Assembly: GCF_013433315.1 (NCBI RefSeq)
Contig: NZ_WXVV01000015.1
Location: 62,001 to 126,000 of the forward strand
Direction: 5' to 3'
Source: Pseudomonas crudilactis
GTDB taxonomy: Bacteria; Pseudomonadota; Gammaproteobacteria; Pseudomonadales; Pseudomonadaceae
DNA: 64,000 nucleotides
Of this stretch, positions 24,071 through 32,595 are shown one piece after another. How positions within the stretch are numbered: the first letter of the stretch is position 1; every line of letters starts with the position of its first letter. The notes below the pieces were generated by a model. The model worked only from the letters and a program-made list of their open reading frames with translations, made no database searches and was not told the origin of the DNA. Position numbers and translations under genes: made by a program.

Positions 24071-25003
24071 TCAGTAGCCGCGATCGAAATCCACTTCCCC
24101 GCGCAACGCTTCGCTCGCCTGATACGCCCTCAGGTTCTCGACAAACAGCTGCACCATCAATGCCGGTGACGTTGGCGCCGAGCTGTGCCCGGTCAGCAGC
24201 AAGCCCCACGCGGTCCAGAACGGATGCCGCTGCGGCAGTGGCTCCTGACGGCAAACGTCGATCACCGCCCCCGCCAGATGCCCTTCCTTCAACGCTTCCA
24301 CCAGATCGGCATCAACCACCGCAACACCGCGTCCAGCGTTGATGAACAACCCGGTCGGCTTGAATTGCTTGAACAGCGCCGCATCGTAGATATCGTGGGT
24401 GTGCTCGGTGTTCGGCAGCAGGTTTACAACGTAATCCACCTCGCCCACCAGGCGTGGCAGATCGGCCATCGAACCGACCTCGACAAACGGCGCTTGCTCG
24501 CGGGCAGTGCTGGCAATGCCGTACAACTCGATGCCGAATGGCAGCAGGAACTGCGCCACGCTCTGGCCGATGTCGCCCGTGCCGACGATCAGCACTTTGC
24601 GTCCGACCAGACTCTGGCCGCTGCGGTTGTCCCACTTGCGCTCGACCTGGCTGACCAGTCGCGCCAGCACTTCGCGCTCATGGCCAAGAATGTACGTCAG
24701 CACGTATTCAGCCATCACCTGACCGAAAATCCCTACCGCACGGGTCAAGCGATAATCGCGGCGCAAGCCGTCAGCGAGCAGCGGCGTGATGCCGGCCCAG
24801 GTCGATTGCAGCCATTGTGGCTGATGCCCTTGGCGCAACAGGGTCGCCAGCAGATCCGGCTGGCCCAGCCACACCGGGCAATCGGCGGCCTGACGGGCCA
24901 GTTCGGCGGAGTCGCCACTGGTCAGTACTTCCAGCTCGGGTGCTGCCTGACGCAGCAGCCGGGCGTATATCGCGTGGTCGTGTTCAGCAATCAGAACGCG
25001 CAT
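24071..25003 (-). CDS. D-2-hydroxyacid dehydrogenase (glyoxylate/hydroxypyruvate reductase type)
   Basis: A 310-residue NAD(P)-dependent 2-hydroxyacid dehydrogenase. The Rossmann motif is VLIVGTGDIGQSVAQFL (about residues 142-158), followed by the catalytic-region NLLPNTEHTHDIYD, FINAGRGVAVVDADLV (Arg) and the acid in VCRQEPLPQRHPFW; the usual His is in the last segment or in LLLTGHSSAPT. Resembles GhrA-like glyoxylate/hydroxypyruvate reductases. The ATG at 25003 has AAAGG upstream. Monocistronic. Confidence 0.87.
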   Translation of the reverse strand: MRVLIAEHDHAIYARLLRQAAPELEVLTSGDSAELARQAADCPVWLGQPDLLATLLRQGHQPQWLQSTWAGITPLLADGLRRDYRLTRAVGIFGQVMAEYVLTYILGHEREVLARLVSQVERKWDNRSGQSLVGRKVLIVGTGDIGQSVAQFLLPFGIELYGIASTAREQAPFVEVGSMADLPRLVGEVDYVVNLLPNTEHTHDIYDAALFKQFKPTGLFINAGRGVAVVDADLVEALKEGHLAGAVIDVCRQEPLPQRHPFWTAWGLLLTGHSSAPTSPALMVQLFVENLRAYQASEALRGEVDFDRGY

Positions 25004-25108
25004 CTTCAAACCTTTCGCAAACCGTGCAGACGGCCGCCGGATTTTGGCCGGCCATCGCGGTAAAAACAGTTCCAGGGTAAATCGAGACTCAGAACAGAGC
25101 CTCGCAGA

Positions 25109-25402
25109 TCAGACCGGATCGTTGCGTCGCAGCAACTCTTCGGGCAAGTGCTCGATGTACTCGTCCTCGGCCGGCGGCATTTGCAGGTGGTAGCCCTGCT
25201 TGTCGAGGTTTTCCAGGACCACGACGATGTCCTCGCTGGCCAGTTTGCGCTCGGGCGACAGCACCAGATCGAAGGAATGCTTCGGCTTGCCGAACGCCAA
25301 CATCAGCGCTTCCGGCACACGCTCCAGCGCGTCGCTCTTCAGCACATAAAGGTACATGCCGCTACGCTTGGAGCTTTGGTAGATGGAACAAATACGTTTC
25401 AA
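25109..25402 (-). CDS. YcgL family protein
   Basis: A 97-residue YcgL-domain protein (KRICSIYQSSKRSGMYLYV, later GYHLQMPP). The fold is known but the function is not. Its ATG overlaps the rnd stop by four bases, so it is translationally coupled to ribonuclease D, the usual arrangement in gamma-proteobacteria. Confidence 0.88.
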   Translation of the reverse strand: MKRICSIYQSSKRSGMYLYVLKSDALERVPEALMLAFGKPKHSFDLVLSPERKLASEDIVVVLENLDKQGYHLQMPPAEDEYIEHLPEELLRRNDPV

Positions 25403-26532
25403 GGCTGTTCTCCGGCGGTGGCCAGGCTGTCGAGCAGCTTCTGGCCCATGAGTTCGCGGCGCCAGCCACGCAGCGACTCAGGCAATTGGTAAGGACCCTC
25501 GGGGTAGCCGCTTTTGACCAGGGCTTCGAGGGTTTTCTTGCGCAACATCAGTTCCGGCGCGATGCCCAGACGCTCGGCCTCAGCCTGGCCCAATGCACGC
25601 AGTTGTTTGATCAACGCAGCCGCCTCGATCGGCAATGGCTCCGCGACAGCGGGCGGCCATTGATCAGGCCCCACACTGCCAGAGCGTTTGATCAGATCAA
25701 GCAGAAATTGACCGTCCTGACGCACGGTACGCGGGTGCATGTCTTCGATCTTGCCCAGCGCTGCAAGGTTGTCCGGTTGCGTGCGGGCCAGCGGCCATAG
25801 CGAATGCTCGCGAACAATGCGGTTGCGCGGCAGATCGCGGGCGCGAGCCTCTTTTTCACGCCAAGCACACAACTCGCGCAATACCGCCAGTTGCGCACGC
25901 GAGAGTTTCCACGCCAGTTTGGCCTCGCGATAGACCTCGTAAGGGTCGGTTTCGCGGCGCAGGTTGGCGACCAGTTCGGCACCGTCCTCCAGCACCCAGG
26001 CGAATTTGTCGTCAGACAGTTTCGGCCGCAGCTGTACGAAAACCTCCGCCAGATGCACGGCATCTTCGGCGGCGTAGCTGATTTGCGTGTCGGACAACGG
26101 GCGCTGCAACCAGTCGGAACGGGTCTCGCCCTTCGGCAGTTCGATGCCGAGCACTTCCTGCACCAGCCGCGAATAGCCCATCGAGAAACCGAGGTTCAGA
26201 TAAGCCGCGCCCAATTGCGTGTCGAACATCGGTGCCGGCAGGCTGCCGGTCAGGCGCAACAGCACCTCGAGGTCTTCGCTGCAGGCGTGCAGGACTTTGA
26301 GCACCGCCGGGTTTTCCAGCAAGGCGGCCAGCGGTTGCCAGGCGTTGATGGTCAACGGGTCGATCAGGTAGGCGCGTTTACCGTCGCCCACCTGCAGCAG
26401 GCCGGCAATCGGGTAGAAGGTGTCGACCCGCATGAATTCGGTGTCGAGGGCAACGAAGGGCAGCTGCTGCCACTCGGCGCAAAACTGCGCGAGGCTTTCG
26501 TTGTCGCGAATCCAGTGAATATCGATGGCCAC
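25399..26532 (-). CDS. rnd: Ribonuclease D
   Basis: A 377-residue 3'-5' exoribonuclease. The DEDD nuclease domain starts with FVALDTEFMRVDTFYP (about residues 25-40, first acidic pair) and includes HACSEDLEVL and YAAEDAVHLAEVF. An HRDC domain follows at about 210-290. RNase D trims 3' ends of tRNA precursors and other stable RNAs. The start is the GTG at 26532 just before AIDIHWIRD; the frame is open upstream but those residues are not conserved-looking. First gene of rnd-ycgL. Confidence 0.92.
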   Translation of the reverse strand: MAIDIHWIRDNESLAQFCAEWQQLPFVALDTEFMRVDTFYPIAGLLQVGDGKRAYLIDPLTINAWQPLAALLENPAVLKVLHACSEDLEVLLRLTGSLPAPMFDTQLGAAYLNLGFSMGYSRLVQEVLGIELPKGETRSDWLQRPLSDTQISYAAEDAVHLAEVFVQLRPKLSDDKFAWVLEDGAELVANLRRETDPYEVYREAKLAWKLSRAQLAVLRELCAWREKEARARDLPRNRIVREHSLWPLARTQPDNLAALGKIEDMHPRTVRQDGQFLLDLIKRSGSVGPDQWPPAVAEPLPIEAAALIKQLRALGQAEAERLGIAPELMLRKKTLEALVKSGYPEGPYQLPESLRGWRRELMGQKLLDSLATAGEQP

Positions 26533-26684
26533 ACGGCTCTCCCTTGAAGAATGGCGCGCAGTATATATCGCCACCGGCGATTTACGCGCCTGCGAAGGGC
26601 AAGAGCTGTGACGAAATGTCCTGCCAAAGAGAAAGAATAGTCTGACAGGTGGAGACGAAAGGCCTGTTATGTAGCGGATGAGGT

Positions 26685-28334
26685 TCAGTCTTTGGCCAAG
26701 ACGCCGTCGATCACCGCGCCACGGCAACCGGCGAACATGTCCAGATCCGGCTGATAGACCGAACTCTTCACCTCCAGCAAACCAAGCATCGAGTGGAACA
26801 GGTTGTCTTGGCTCAGCGGTTTGTCGCGGCTCATTTGCAGGCAATGGGTATCGACCGAATAGGCCTTTTGATAGCTGTCGCTGAACCACGCCAGCATCGC
26901 CACGTGCTTCTGTTGTTCTGGCGCCAGCATGTAAGGCGTGCCATGCAGAAACAAGTTGTACTCACCCAGTGACTCGCCGTGGTCCGACAGATACAACATG
27001 GCGGTATCGACTTTGTCCTGATTGCTACGCAATACATCGATCAGGCTCGACAGCACATGGTCGGTGTACACCAGCGTGTTGTCGTAACCGTTGACGATAC
27101 TTTCGCGGCTGCAATTATTCAGCGCATTACTTTCACACACGGGCTTGAAGTGCTCGTATGCCTTTGGATAACGCTTGAAGTATTCCGGGCCGTGGCTGCC
27201 CATCTGGTGCAGGACTAAAACGGTGTCCTTGTCCAAGTGGTCGATAAAACCTTGCAGGCCTTGCAGGAGGATTTCGTCGCGGCATTCGCTGTTGGCGCAC
27301 AGCGCCGGGTCCTTCAGGTTGCTGACATCTTGCAGCGTGACTCGATCACAAGTGCCTTTGCAGCCCGACTGGTTGTCACGCCAGATCACGTCGATCCCGG
27401 CACGCTTGAGCACATCGAGTAAACCTTCTTCATTCTTCGCCTTGCTGGCGTCGTAATCCTTGCGGCCCATGTTGGAGAACATGCACGGAACCGATACGGC
27501 CGTTTCTGTCCCACAGGAATGCACATCAGTGAAGGCGATCAGCCCGGCTTCCTTGTCGAGTTGCGGCGTGGTATCGCGGTTATAACCAAGGATGCCGAAG
27601 TTCTCCGCTCGAGCACTTTCCCCCACCACCAGCACCGTCAGGGATTTACGCGGTTGAAGCTTCACCTCAGGATTGCGCTCGGCGTCCTCACCGATCTTGA
27701 TGAATGGCTGCCGCGCCGAGGCCACTTGCTCACGTAGATAACCCGCCGAAGCACCGATGTAATTACTGGGCACCAGCATCAGACGAATTTCGTGATGGTT
27801 GCGAAACAGTGAAGATAAACCCTGATAGTTGGCCAGCGCCACCCCGCCAATCACCGCCACCGAAGCAACACCGACAATAACTTTGCTGATCAACTCACGG
27901 TGCCAACGACGATAGTTGACTGGAACTTTCCACAACAACCAGGACGGTAATACACCGAGCAACAGAATATAAGCAAACAACTTCAGCGAGAGCAGATCAC
28001 GCACTTCCGTTGCATTGGTTTCGGCAAAGTTGCGAAACATGCCGGCATCGATCATGACGCCATACTGACTCATGAAATAAGCCACCCCGGCGCTGATCAG
28101 AAATATCAGCGTCAACAGCGGTTTGAGCAACGGCCGAAAAGCCAGAACCGTCAGCACGATATTGAATGCCGCAAGGATCATCACCCCGAACGCCACGCGC
28201 ATGGCGATGCCCTTGCCATCGGCGGCGGTGATCTCGAACAGGTGTTGCCAGAGGACAAAATTGCAGCCAATTAAAAGAAAGGCACTGGCAATCAACGTCA
28301 CCCATTCCGGGCGTACGGCTTTTAACTTCAACAT
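26685..28334 (-). CDS. eptA: Lipid A phosphoethanolamine transferase (EptA type)
   Basis: A 549-residue inner-membrane enzyme with five N-terminal helices (about residues 10-165) and a periplasmic sulfatase-fold domain. GESARAENFGI (about 236) provides a metal ligand, CGTETAVSVPCMFS carries the nucleophile Thr (about 274), and LYLSDHGESLGE the later metal site. It moves phosphoethanolamine from phosphatidylethanolamine to lipid A, lowering charge and giving polymyxin tolerance in relatives. The AT-rich upstream region holds an inverted repeat that may be a regulator site. Confidence 0.9.
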   Translation of the reverse strand: MLKLKAVRPEWVTLIASAFLLIGCNFVLWQHLFEITAADGKGIAMRVAFGVMILAAFNIVLTVLAFRPLLKPLLTLIFLISAGVAYFMSQYGVMIDAGMFRNFAETNATEVRDLLSLKLFAYILLLGVLPSWLLWKVPVNYRRWHRELISKVIVGVASVAVIGGVALANYQGLSSLFRNHHEIRLMLVPSNYIGASAGYLREQVASARQPFIKIGEDAERNPEVKLQPRKSLTVLVVGESARAENFGILGYNRDTTPQLDKEAGLIAFTDVHSCGTETAVSVPCMFSNMGRKDYDASKAKNEEGLLDVLKRAGIDVIWRDNQSGCKGTCDRVTLQDVSNLKDPALCANSECRDEILLQGLQGFIDHLDKDTVLVLHQMGSHGPEYFKRYPKAYEHFKPVCESNALNNCSRESIVNGYDNTLVYTDHVLSSLIDVLRSNQDKVDTAMLYLSDHGESLGEYNLFLHGTPYMLAPEQQKHVAMLAWFSDSYQKAYSVDTHCLQMSRDKPLSQDNLFHSMLGLLEVKSSVYQPDLDMFAGCRGAVIDGVLAKD

Positions 28335-28376
28335 AGAAAGGGCGATTCCTGAAAAGAAGAGCCTCGGTCCATGAAA

Positions 28377-28399
28377 GAAATTTCAATTGTGAAAATTTC
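28377..28399. promoter_or_regulatory. Inverted repeat upstream of eptA, possible operator
   Basis: GAAATTT and AAATTTC, a perfect 7-bp inverted repeat with a 9-base spacer, lie 43 bases upstream of the eptA ATG in AT-rich DNA. EptA genes are usually controlled by two-component regulators (PmrA, ColR or CprR in Pseudomonas), so this may be an activator site. I cannot match it to a consensus with confidence. Confidence 0.4.
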
Positions 28400-28553
28400 A
28401 TTAACTAAGGCACGAGAAACTTTAAGCAGGCAACCATCAATTTTTTGTGAAAAAGACGCCAACGATTAGTTGGCTGTTGGCAATCCGATGAAACTTGTGA
28501 AGTATTTGAGAATGGTTCAGGTCTGATTCAGAAAAAACAGCACGGCTGTTTAT

Positions 28554-28643
28554 TGTGGGAGCGAGCCTGCTCGCGAAGAGACCGGCACATCCAATATTTT
28601 CGGTGGCAGACAATCCGCTTTCGCGAGCAGGCTCGCTCCCACA
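28554..28643. repeat. REP inverted pair (REPIN-like)
   Basis: Inverted arms TGTGGGAGCGAGCCTGCTCG (28554 on) and a copy ending at 28643, around a 40-base centre, in the divergent gap between eptA and the MFS gene. Confidence 0.9.
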
Positions 28644-28746
28644 GGGGATGGCGGTGTTATCGACTTTTTAAATACAGCAGTGGGTTTTCTGGTTTGCCCG
28701 GACTAGACCGCTCCGCGCTTAATCATCCGCCCCGCTCAAAGGTCTG

Positions 28747-29943
28747 ATGATGGAAAACTTCCGCGCCACCGCTCGCCCCGCTGTCTGGCTGATGCTCGCG
28801 ATCATGCTCGTCGCCCTCAATCTACGTCCATCGATGGCGGCGGTCGGACCTTTACTGTCGGCCATGCGCACTGACATCCCGCTGAGCTTCAGCGTCGCGT
28901 CACTGCTGACCATGCTGCCAGTGATGGCGATGGGGCTGGCGATGTTTTTCGGCATTGGCATCAGTCAACGGCTGGGTGAGCAACGGACGGTATTGCTGTC
29001 CTTGCTGATCATCGCCGTGGCGACGTTGTCACGGCTGTTTATCGACTCTGCTGCCCAATTGATTGCAAGCGCAGTGCTGGCCGGCGTCGGCATAGCACTG
29101 ATTCAGGCGTTGATGCCGGCGCTGATCAAATCGCGCTTCACTGACAACGTCGCGCTGTGCATGGGTCTGTACGTCACGTCGATCATGGGTGGCGCGGCGC
29201 TTGCCGCGTCGCTCGCGCCGCTGGTGATGGTGCAAACCGGGAGCTGGCGCAGCGGTTTGAGCATCTGGGCGATCCTGGCGTTGCTGGCGTTGGCGTTCTG
29301 GTGGTCGCAACGCCGCCAGTTGTCCTCCAGGGTGACGGCGATAACCGGCAAAGATTCGTTCTTCATCCATTCCCGTGCCTGGTTGCTGGCCATCTTCTTT
29401 GGTCTGGGAACCGCGTCCTACACCTGTGTGCTGGCCTGGCTCGCGCCGTACTACGTGGAAAAAGGCTGGAGTGAACAAAACGCCGGGCTACTGTTAGGTT
29501 TTCTGACGGCCATGGAGGTAATTTCCGGCCTGGTGGTGCCGGCGATCGCCAATTGCAGCCGGGATCGCAGGGTGATTCTGATGGCGTTACTGATACTGAT
29601 CATCGCCGGGTTTTGCGGCCTGATCCTCAGCCCGCAAACGTACAGCCTGCTGTGGCCGTGCCTACTGGGTTTGGGTATTGGCGGTTTGTTTCCGATGAGC
29701 CTGATTGTCTCGCTCGATCATCTCGACAACCCGCAACGCGCCGGCGGCCTGACCGCCTTCGTGCAGGGCATTGGCTATCTGATCGCCGGCCTCTCACCGC
29801 TAATGGCTGGAGTGATCCGCGACCGACTCGGCAGCTTCGAATGGGCCTGGTGGTCGCTGACGGCTGTGATGGGGGTGATGCTGTTGATGGTGTGGCGCTT
29901 CGATCCCAGGCATTACGCCCGACACTTTCCCTCGTCGAGATAA
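28747..29943 (+). CDS. CynX/NimT-type MFS transporter
   Basis: A 398-residue major facilitator with 12 helices. The opening MLAIMLVALNLRPSMAAVGP, with LNLRP in helix 1, is typical of the CynX/NimT group (cyanate, 2-nitroimidazole and similar). The substrate cannot be stated. The ATG at 28747 is followed by a second ATG, and either may be used. It is followed on the same strand, after 176 bases, by a LysR gene that may or may not regulate it. Confidence 0.85.
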   Translation: MMENFRATARPAVWLMLAIMLVALNLRPSMAAVGPLLSAMRTDIPLSFSVASLLTMLPVMAMGLAMFFGIGISQRLGEQRTVLLSLLIIAVATLSRLFIDSAAQLIASAVLAGVGIALIQALMPALIKSRFTDNVALCMGLYVTSIMGGAALAASLAPLVMVQTGSWRSGLSIWAILALLALAFWWSQRRQLSSRVTAITGKDSFFIHSRAWLLAIFFGLGTASYTCVLAWLAPYYVEKGWSEQNAGLLLGFLTAMEVISGLVVPAIANCSRDRRVILMALLILIIAGFCGLILSPQTYSLLWPCLLGLGIGGLFPMSLIVSLDHLDNPQRAGGLTAFVQGIGYLIAGLSPLMAGVIRDRLGSFEWAWWSLTAVMGVMLLMVWRFDPRHYARHFPSSR

Positions 29944-30119
29944 AGGCTTCTGGCCACTTTTCGGCGGTTTTGTCGGCGACGTCGTGTTCGTAAAACTTTC
30001 TGTCCCACAACTGACTGTGAAACGTCCTACAGGGCTTTGTCCTGGCACCATCGTTCCGCTAGGATCGTTCGCACACGTTTGCGCGGATTCAGCGCAAGGA
30101 GCACAGCGAGACGGAACGG

Positions 30120-31055
30120 ATGCTGAACAGTAACTTGCTACGAAAGCTCGACATGCAGGATCTCATGGTGTTTATCGCTGTTTATGAGCAAAGCAGCGTT
30201 ACCGACGTGTCAGAAGCCCTGTACGTCAGCCAGTCCACCGTCAGTTACTGTTTGAAAAAACTGCGCACCAGTTTCGAAGACGAACTGTTCATCAACACTC
30301 GCACCGGCATGCGTCCGACCTACAAGGCCAGCACCATGTACGGCCATGTGCAGAAGATCCTCGAAAGCATCAACCTGTGCCACGCCGGTGCCCCCACGTT
30401 CGACCCGACCCAACAAGCCGTCACCTTCAACATCTGCGCCCCGGAATACTTCGAGCAACTGATCCTGCCGCGCCTGCTCAAGCGTTTCGATTTCGACGAT
30501 TTGCCGGTCATGGTCAACATGCACAAGTTCGAGACCGACGTCCCGGCGGATGAGCTGCGCGACGGCAGCCTGGATCTGGTGATCAGTTTCGGCCCCAACT
30601 TCCACCGCCATCACACCGACCTGAAATCACGGATGTTGCTGGAGGATGATCTGGTCTGCGTCTTCGACAAACGCGCCACGCCACTGGAGCCGCGCCTGAG
30701 CCTGCAGGCCTTTACCGAACGTCGACACGTGTTCCCGACGCCGTGGACGTCGACCACCAACATGGTCGACGGCTGGCTGGCGCGACAGGCGCAAAAGCGC
30801 CAGATCGTCGCGCGCTCGAACAGCTACAGCGCGGCATTGAAAATGATCACCGGGACCGACTTCATCCTCACCCTGCCCCGCCGCATCCAGCGTTTGCTGA
30901 CCAACGAGGCGGTGTTCAATCACTGTGAGGCGCCGAACGGCTTGCCGGGCTTTACCCTCGACATGCAGTGGAGCCAGAGCGTGGATCAGGACAGCGCCAA
31001 CCTCTGGTTGCGCGAGCAGGTGGTCAAGGTCTGCAGCGAACTCGAAGCAGCCTGA
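30120..31055 (+). CDS. LysR-type regulator
   Basis: A 311-residue LysR protein. The winged helix begins LLRKLDMQDLMVFIAVYEQS and the recognition part is ALYVSQSTVSYCLKKLRTSF (about residues 38-57). The effector domain covers about 95-300. It is close to the NodD/SyrM-like subset by layout only. Neighbours are the MFS transporter upstream and a convergent CHMI isomerase downstream (stops four bases apart), so either may be its target. Confidence 0.87.
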   Translation: MLNSNLLRKLDMQDLMVFIAVYEQSSVTDVSEALYVSQSTVSYCLKKLRTSFEDELFINTRTGMRPTYKASTMYGHVQKILESINLCHAGAPTFDPTQQAVTFNICAPEYFEQLILPRLLKRFDFDDLPVMVNMHKFETDVPADELRDGSLDLVISFGPNFHRHHTDLKSRMLLEDDLVCVFDKRATPLEPRLSLQAFTERRHVFPTPWTSTTNMVDGWLARQAQKRQIVARSNSYSAALKMITGTDFILTLPRRIQRLLTNEAVFNHCEAPNGLPGFTLDMQWSQSVDQDSANLWLREQVVKVCSELEAA

Positions 31056-31058
31056 GTC

Positions 31059-31424
31059 CTACGCGCCGATGGCGGTCTTACTGTAAGACTCGCGATCCAT
31101 GTCGACCAGCTCGACACACAACTGCACCTCGACACCAGCCGGCCATTCGCACAGATCCTGCAAGACCGCCAACAGACTTTCTGACAACTGCTTCTTGATC
31201 TGCGGCGAACGCCCGCTGAGCAGCGCCAGCTTCACATAGACGAAGGCGCGCTCGGCCATGGCGGTGCCGACTTTGAAAGTCTCGACTTTCACCGCACGAC
31301 TTTTGATATCGAACTCCGCCGCGAACTGACCGGAGCCCACCAGCGTGTTGTTGAGCCGGATCAATGCGACGTCGGCGTTCAACTGCGGCAGGTTGGCGGT
31401 GTATTCCATATGCAGGTGTGGCAT
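31059..31424 (-). CDS. 5-carboxymethyl-2-hydroxymuconate isomerase-like protein
   Basis: A 121-residue tautomerase-superfamily protein resembling CHMI (HpcD/HpaF). Pro2, the catalytic base after Met removal, is present (MPHLHMEYTANL), as are the conserved Arg-containing KSRAVKVETFKVG and HVDM-like VELVDMDRESY. In the homoprotocatechuate pathway CHMI isomerises 5-carboxymethyl-2-hydroxymuconate, but no other hpa gene is near, so the substrate here may differ. Convergent with LysR. Confidence 0.8.
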   Translation of the reverse strand: MPHLHMEYTANLPQLNADVALIRLNNTLVGSGQFAAEFDIKSRAVKVETFKVGTAMAERAFVYVKLALLSGRSPQIKKQLSESLLAVLQDLCEWPAGVEVQLCVELVDMDRESYSKTAIGA

Positions 31425-31500
31425 TACAGGTCCCCGGTGGGTTGGCAGAAAGGTCGTACATATAGCACAGCTCTGCCCTACCCTCCCGGGGACTTTCCAA

Positions 31501-31571
31501 TGTGGGAGCGAGCTTGCTCGCGAATGCGGTCGTTCAGCGACACTTAAGGTGCCTGATAACTCGCTCCCACA
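31501..31571. repeat. Eroded REP pair
   Basis: A complete left arm (TGTGGGAGCGAGCTTGCTCG and onward) is followed about 37 bases later by only the last 11 bases of the inverted arm (TCGCTCCCACA). The right unit appears truncated. Confidence 0.8.
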
Positions 31572-31587
31572 AGGTATGTGATGATCA

Positions 31588-32508
31588 TCAGGATGCGCTC
31601 AGCGGTCGCTCGCTCATGAACTGCTCCAGCCTGGAACGCAACCAGCGCTCGGCCGGATCGCTGTCCACATGACTGAGCCAGACCATGGAAAGATCCAGAG
31701 TCGGCGTCTTGAACGGAAACGGTTCCTTGAACAGTAATCCGGAAGTGGCCATGGCCGCCGCGGTGTAATCCGGCAGACTGGCGATCAGGTCCGTACCCGC
31801 CAACAGCGCCGGCAACGCGCTGTATTGCGGCACCGACAGCACCACCTGGCGAGTGCGACCGAGCTCCGCCAGCCACTCATCAGCGAAACCACTGACATTG
31901 GCCGTGTGCGAAACCAGTACGTGCGGACGCGCGCAATATTCATCCAGCGTCAGCGGCGTATCACTGGCGTCGGCGCGCAGTATGCTCGGTTGGATATGGC
32001 GCAACAGTTTGCGCTTGGCGTTGGCCGGCAGACCTCGGGTCTGGCTGATGCCAACAGTAATGTCGCCAGCGGCGAGCAGATCGGGAATCCGCCAGTAATC
32101 GACGTGTTGCACCACGAACACCACGTTCGGTGCCTCCTGACGGAGTGCGCGCAATAGCGGCGGCAGCAGGCCGAATTCGACGTCATCGGACAGACCGATA
32201 CGGAAAGTCATGGTACTGACCGCTGGATCGAAATCACGGGTCAGGCTCAACGCCACTGATAGCGAATCCAGCGCTGGCTTGAGATGGCGAAAGATATCTT
32301 CGGCACGGGCCGTCGGTTCCATGCGATGGCCGACGCGGATGAACAGTGGATCGTTGAGCATAGTGCGCAAGCGATTGAGTGCAGAGCTGATGGTCGGCTG
32401 GCCGAGAAACAGCTTCTCGGCCGCCCGGGTCACATTGCGTTCAAGCATCAAGGTTTCGAACACCACCATCAGGTTGATGTCGGCCTTGCGTAGTTCATTG
32501 CGGTTCAT
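31588..32508 (-). CDS. LysR-type regulator
   Basis: A 306-residue LysR protein opening MNRNELRKADINLMVVFETL, with recognition helix FLGQPTISSALNRLRTML (about residues 36-53). The rest is the periplasmic-binding-like effector domain. It lies 88 bases downstream of the last gene of the first glycan cassette on the same strand. It could be transcribed separately, and its target is unknown. Its sequence is clearly different from the LysR gene at 30120. Confidence 0.87.
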   Translation of the reverse strand: MNRNELRKADINLMVVFETLMLERNVTRAAEKLFLGQPTISSALNRLRTMLNDPLFIRVGHRMEPTARAEDIFRHLKPALDSLSVALSLTRDFDPAVSTMTFRIGLSDDVEFGLLPPLLRALRQEAPNVVFVVQHVDYWRIPDLLAAGDITVGISQTRGLPANAKRKLLRHIQPSILRADASDTPLTLDEYCARPHVLVSHTANVSGFADEWLAELGRTRQVVLSVPQYSALPALLAGTDLIASLPDYTAAAMATSGLLFKEPFPFKTPTLDLSMVWLSHVDSDPAERWLRSRLEQFMSERPLSAS

Positions 32509-32595
32509 CCATTGCCCCCCTGCTCCCCGGAATACGGGCAGTGTAGAAAGGCCTTGGGCCCGGCGTCCATCAACCTTTGCACGACCGGCCGGGCC

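Larger units (their letters stand above)
28335..28746. other. Long divergent intergenic region, eptA and MFS promoters
   Basis: About 410 bases without genes. The eptA-proximal part (28335-28540) is notably AT-rich and contains an inverted repeat; the rest holds a REP pair. No small ORF with a ribosome binding site is visible. Confidence 0.6.

Noticed and set aside
24185..25063. 292-codon plus-strand frame
   Set aside because: Antisense to the 2-hydroxyacid dehydrogenase.
26533..26889. N-terminal extension of RNase D by 119 codons
   Set aside because: It would run across the eptA end and give an abnormal length; the GTG at 26532 gives the family length.
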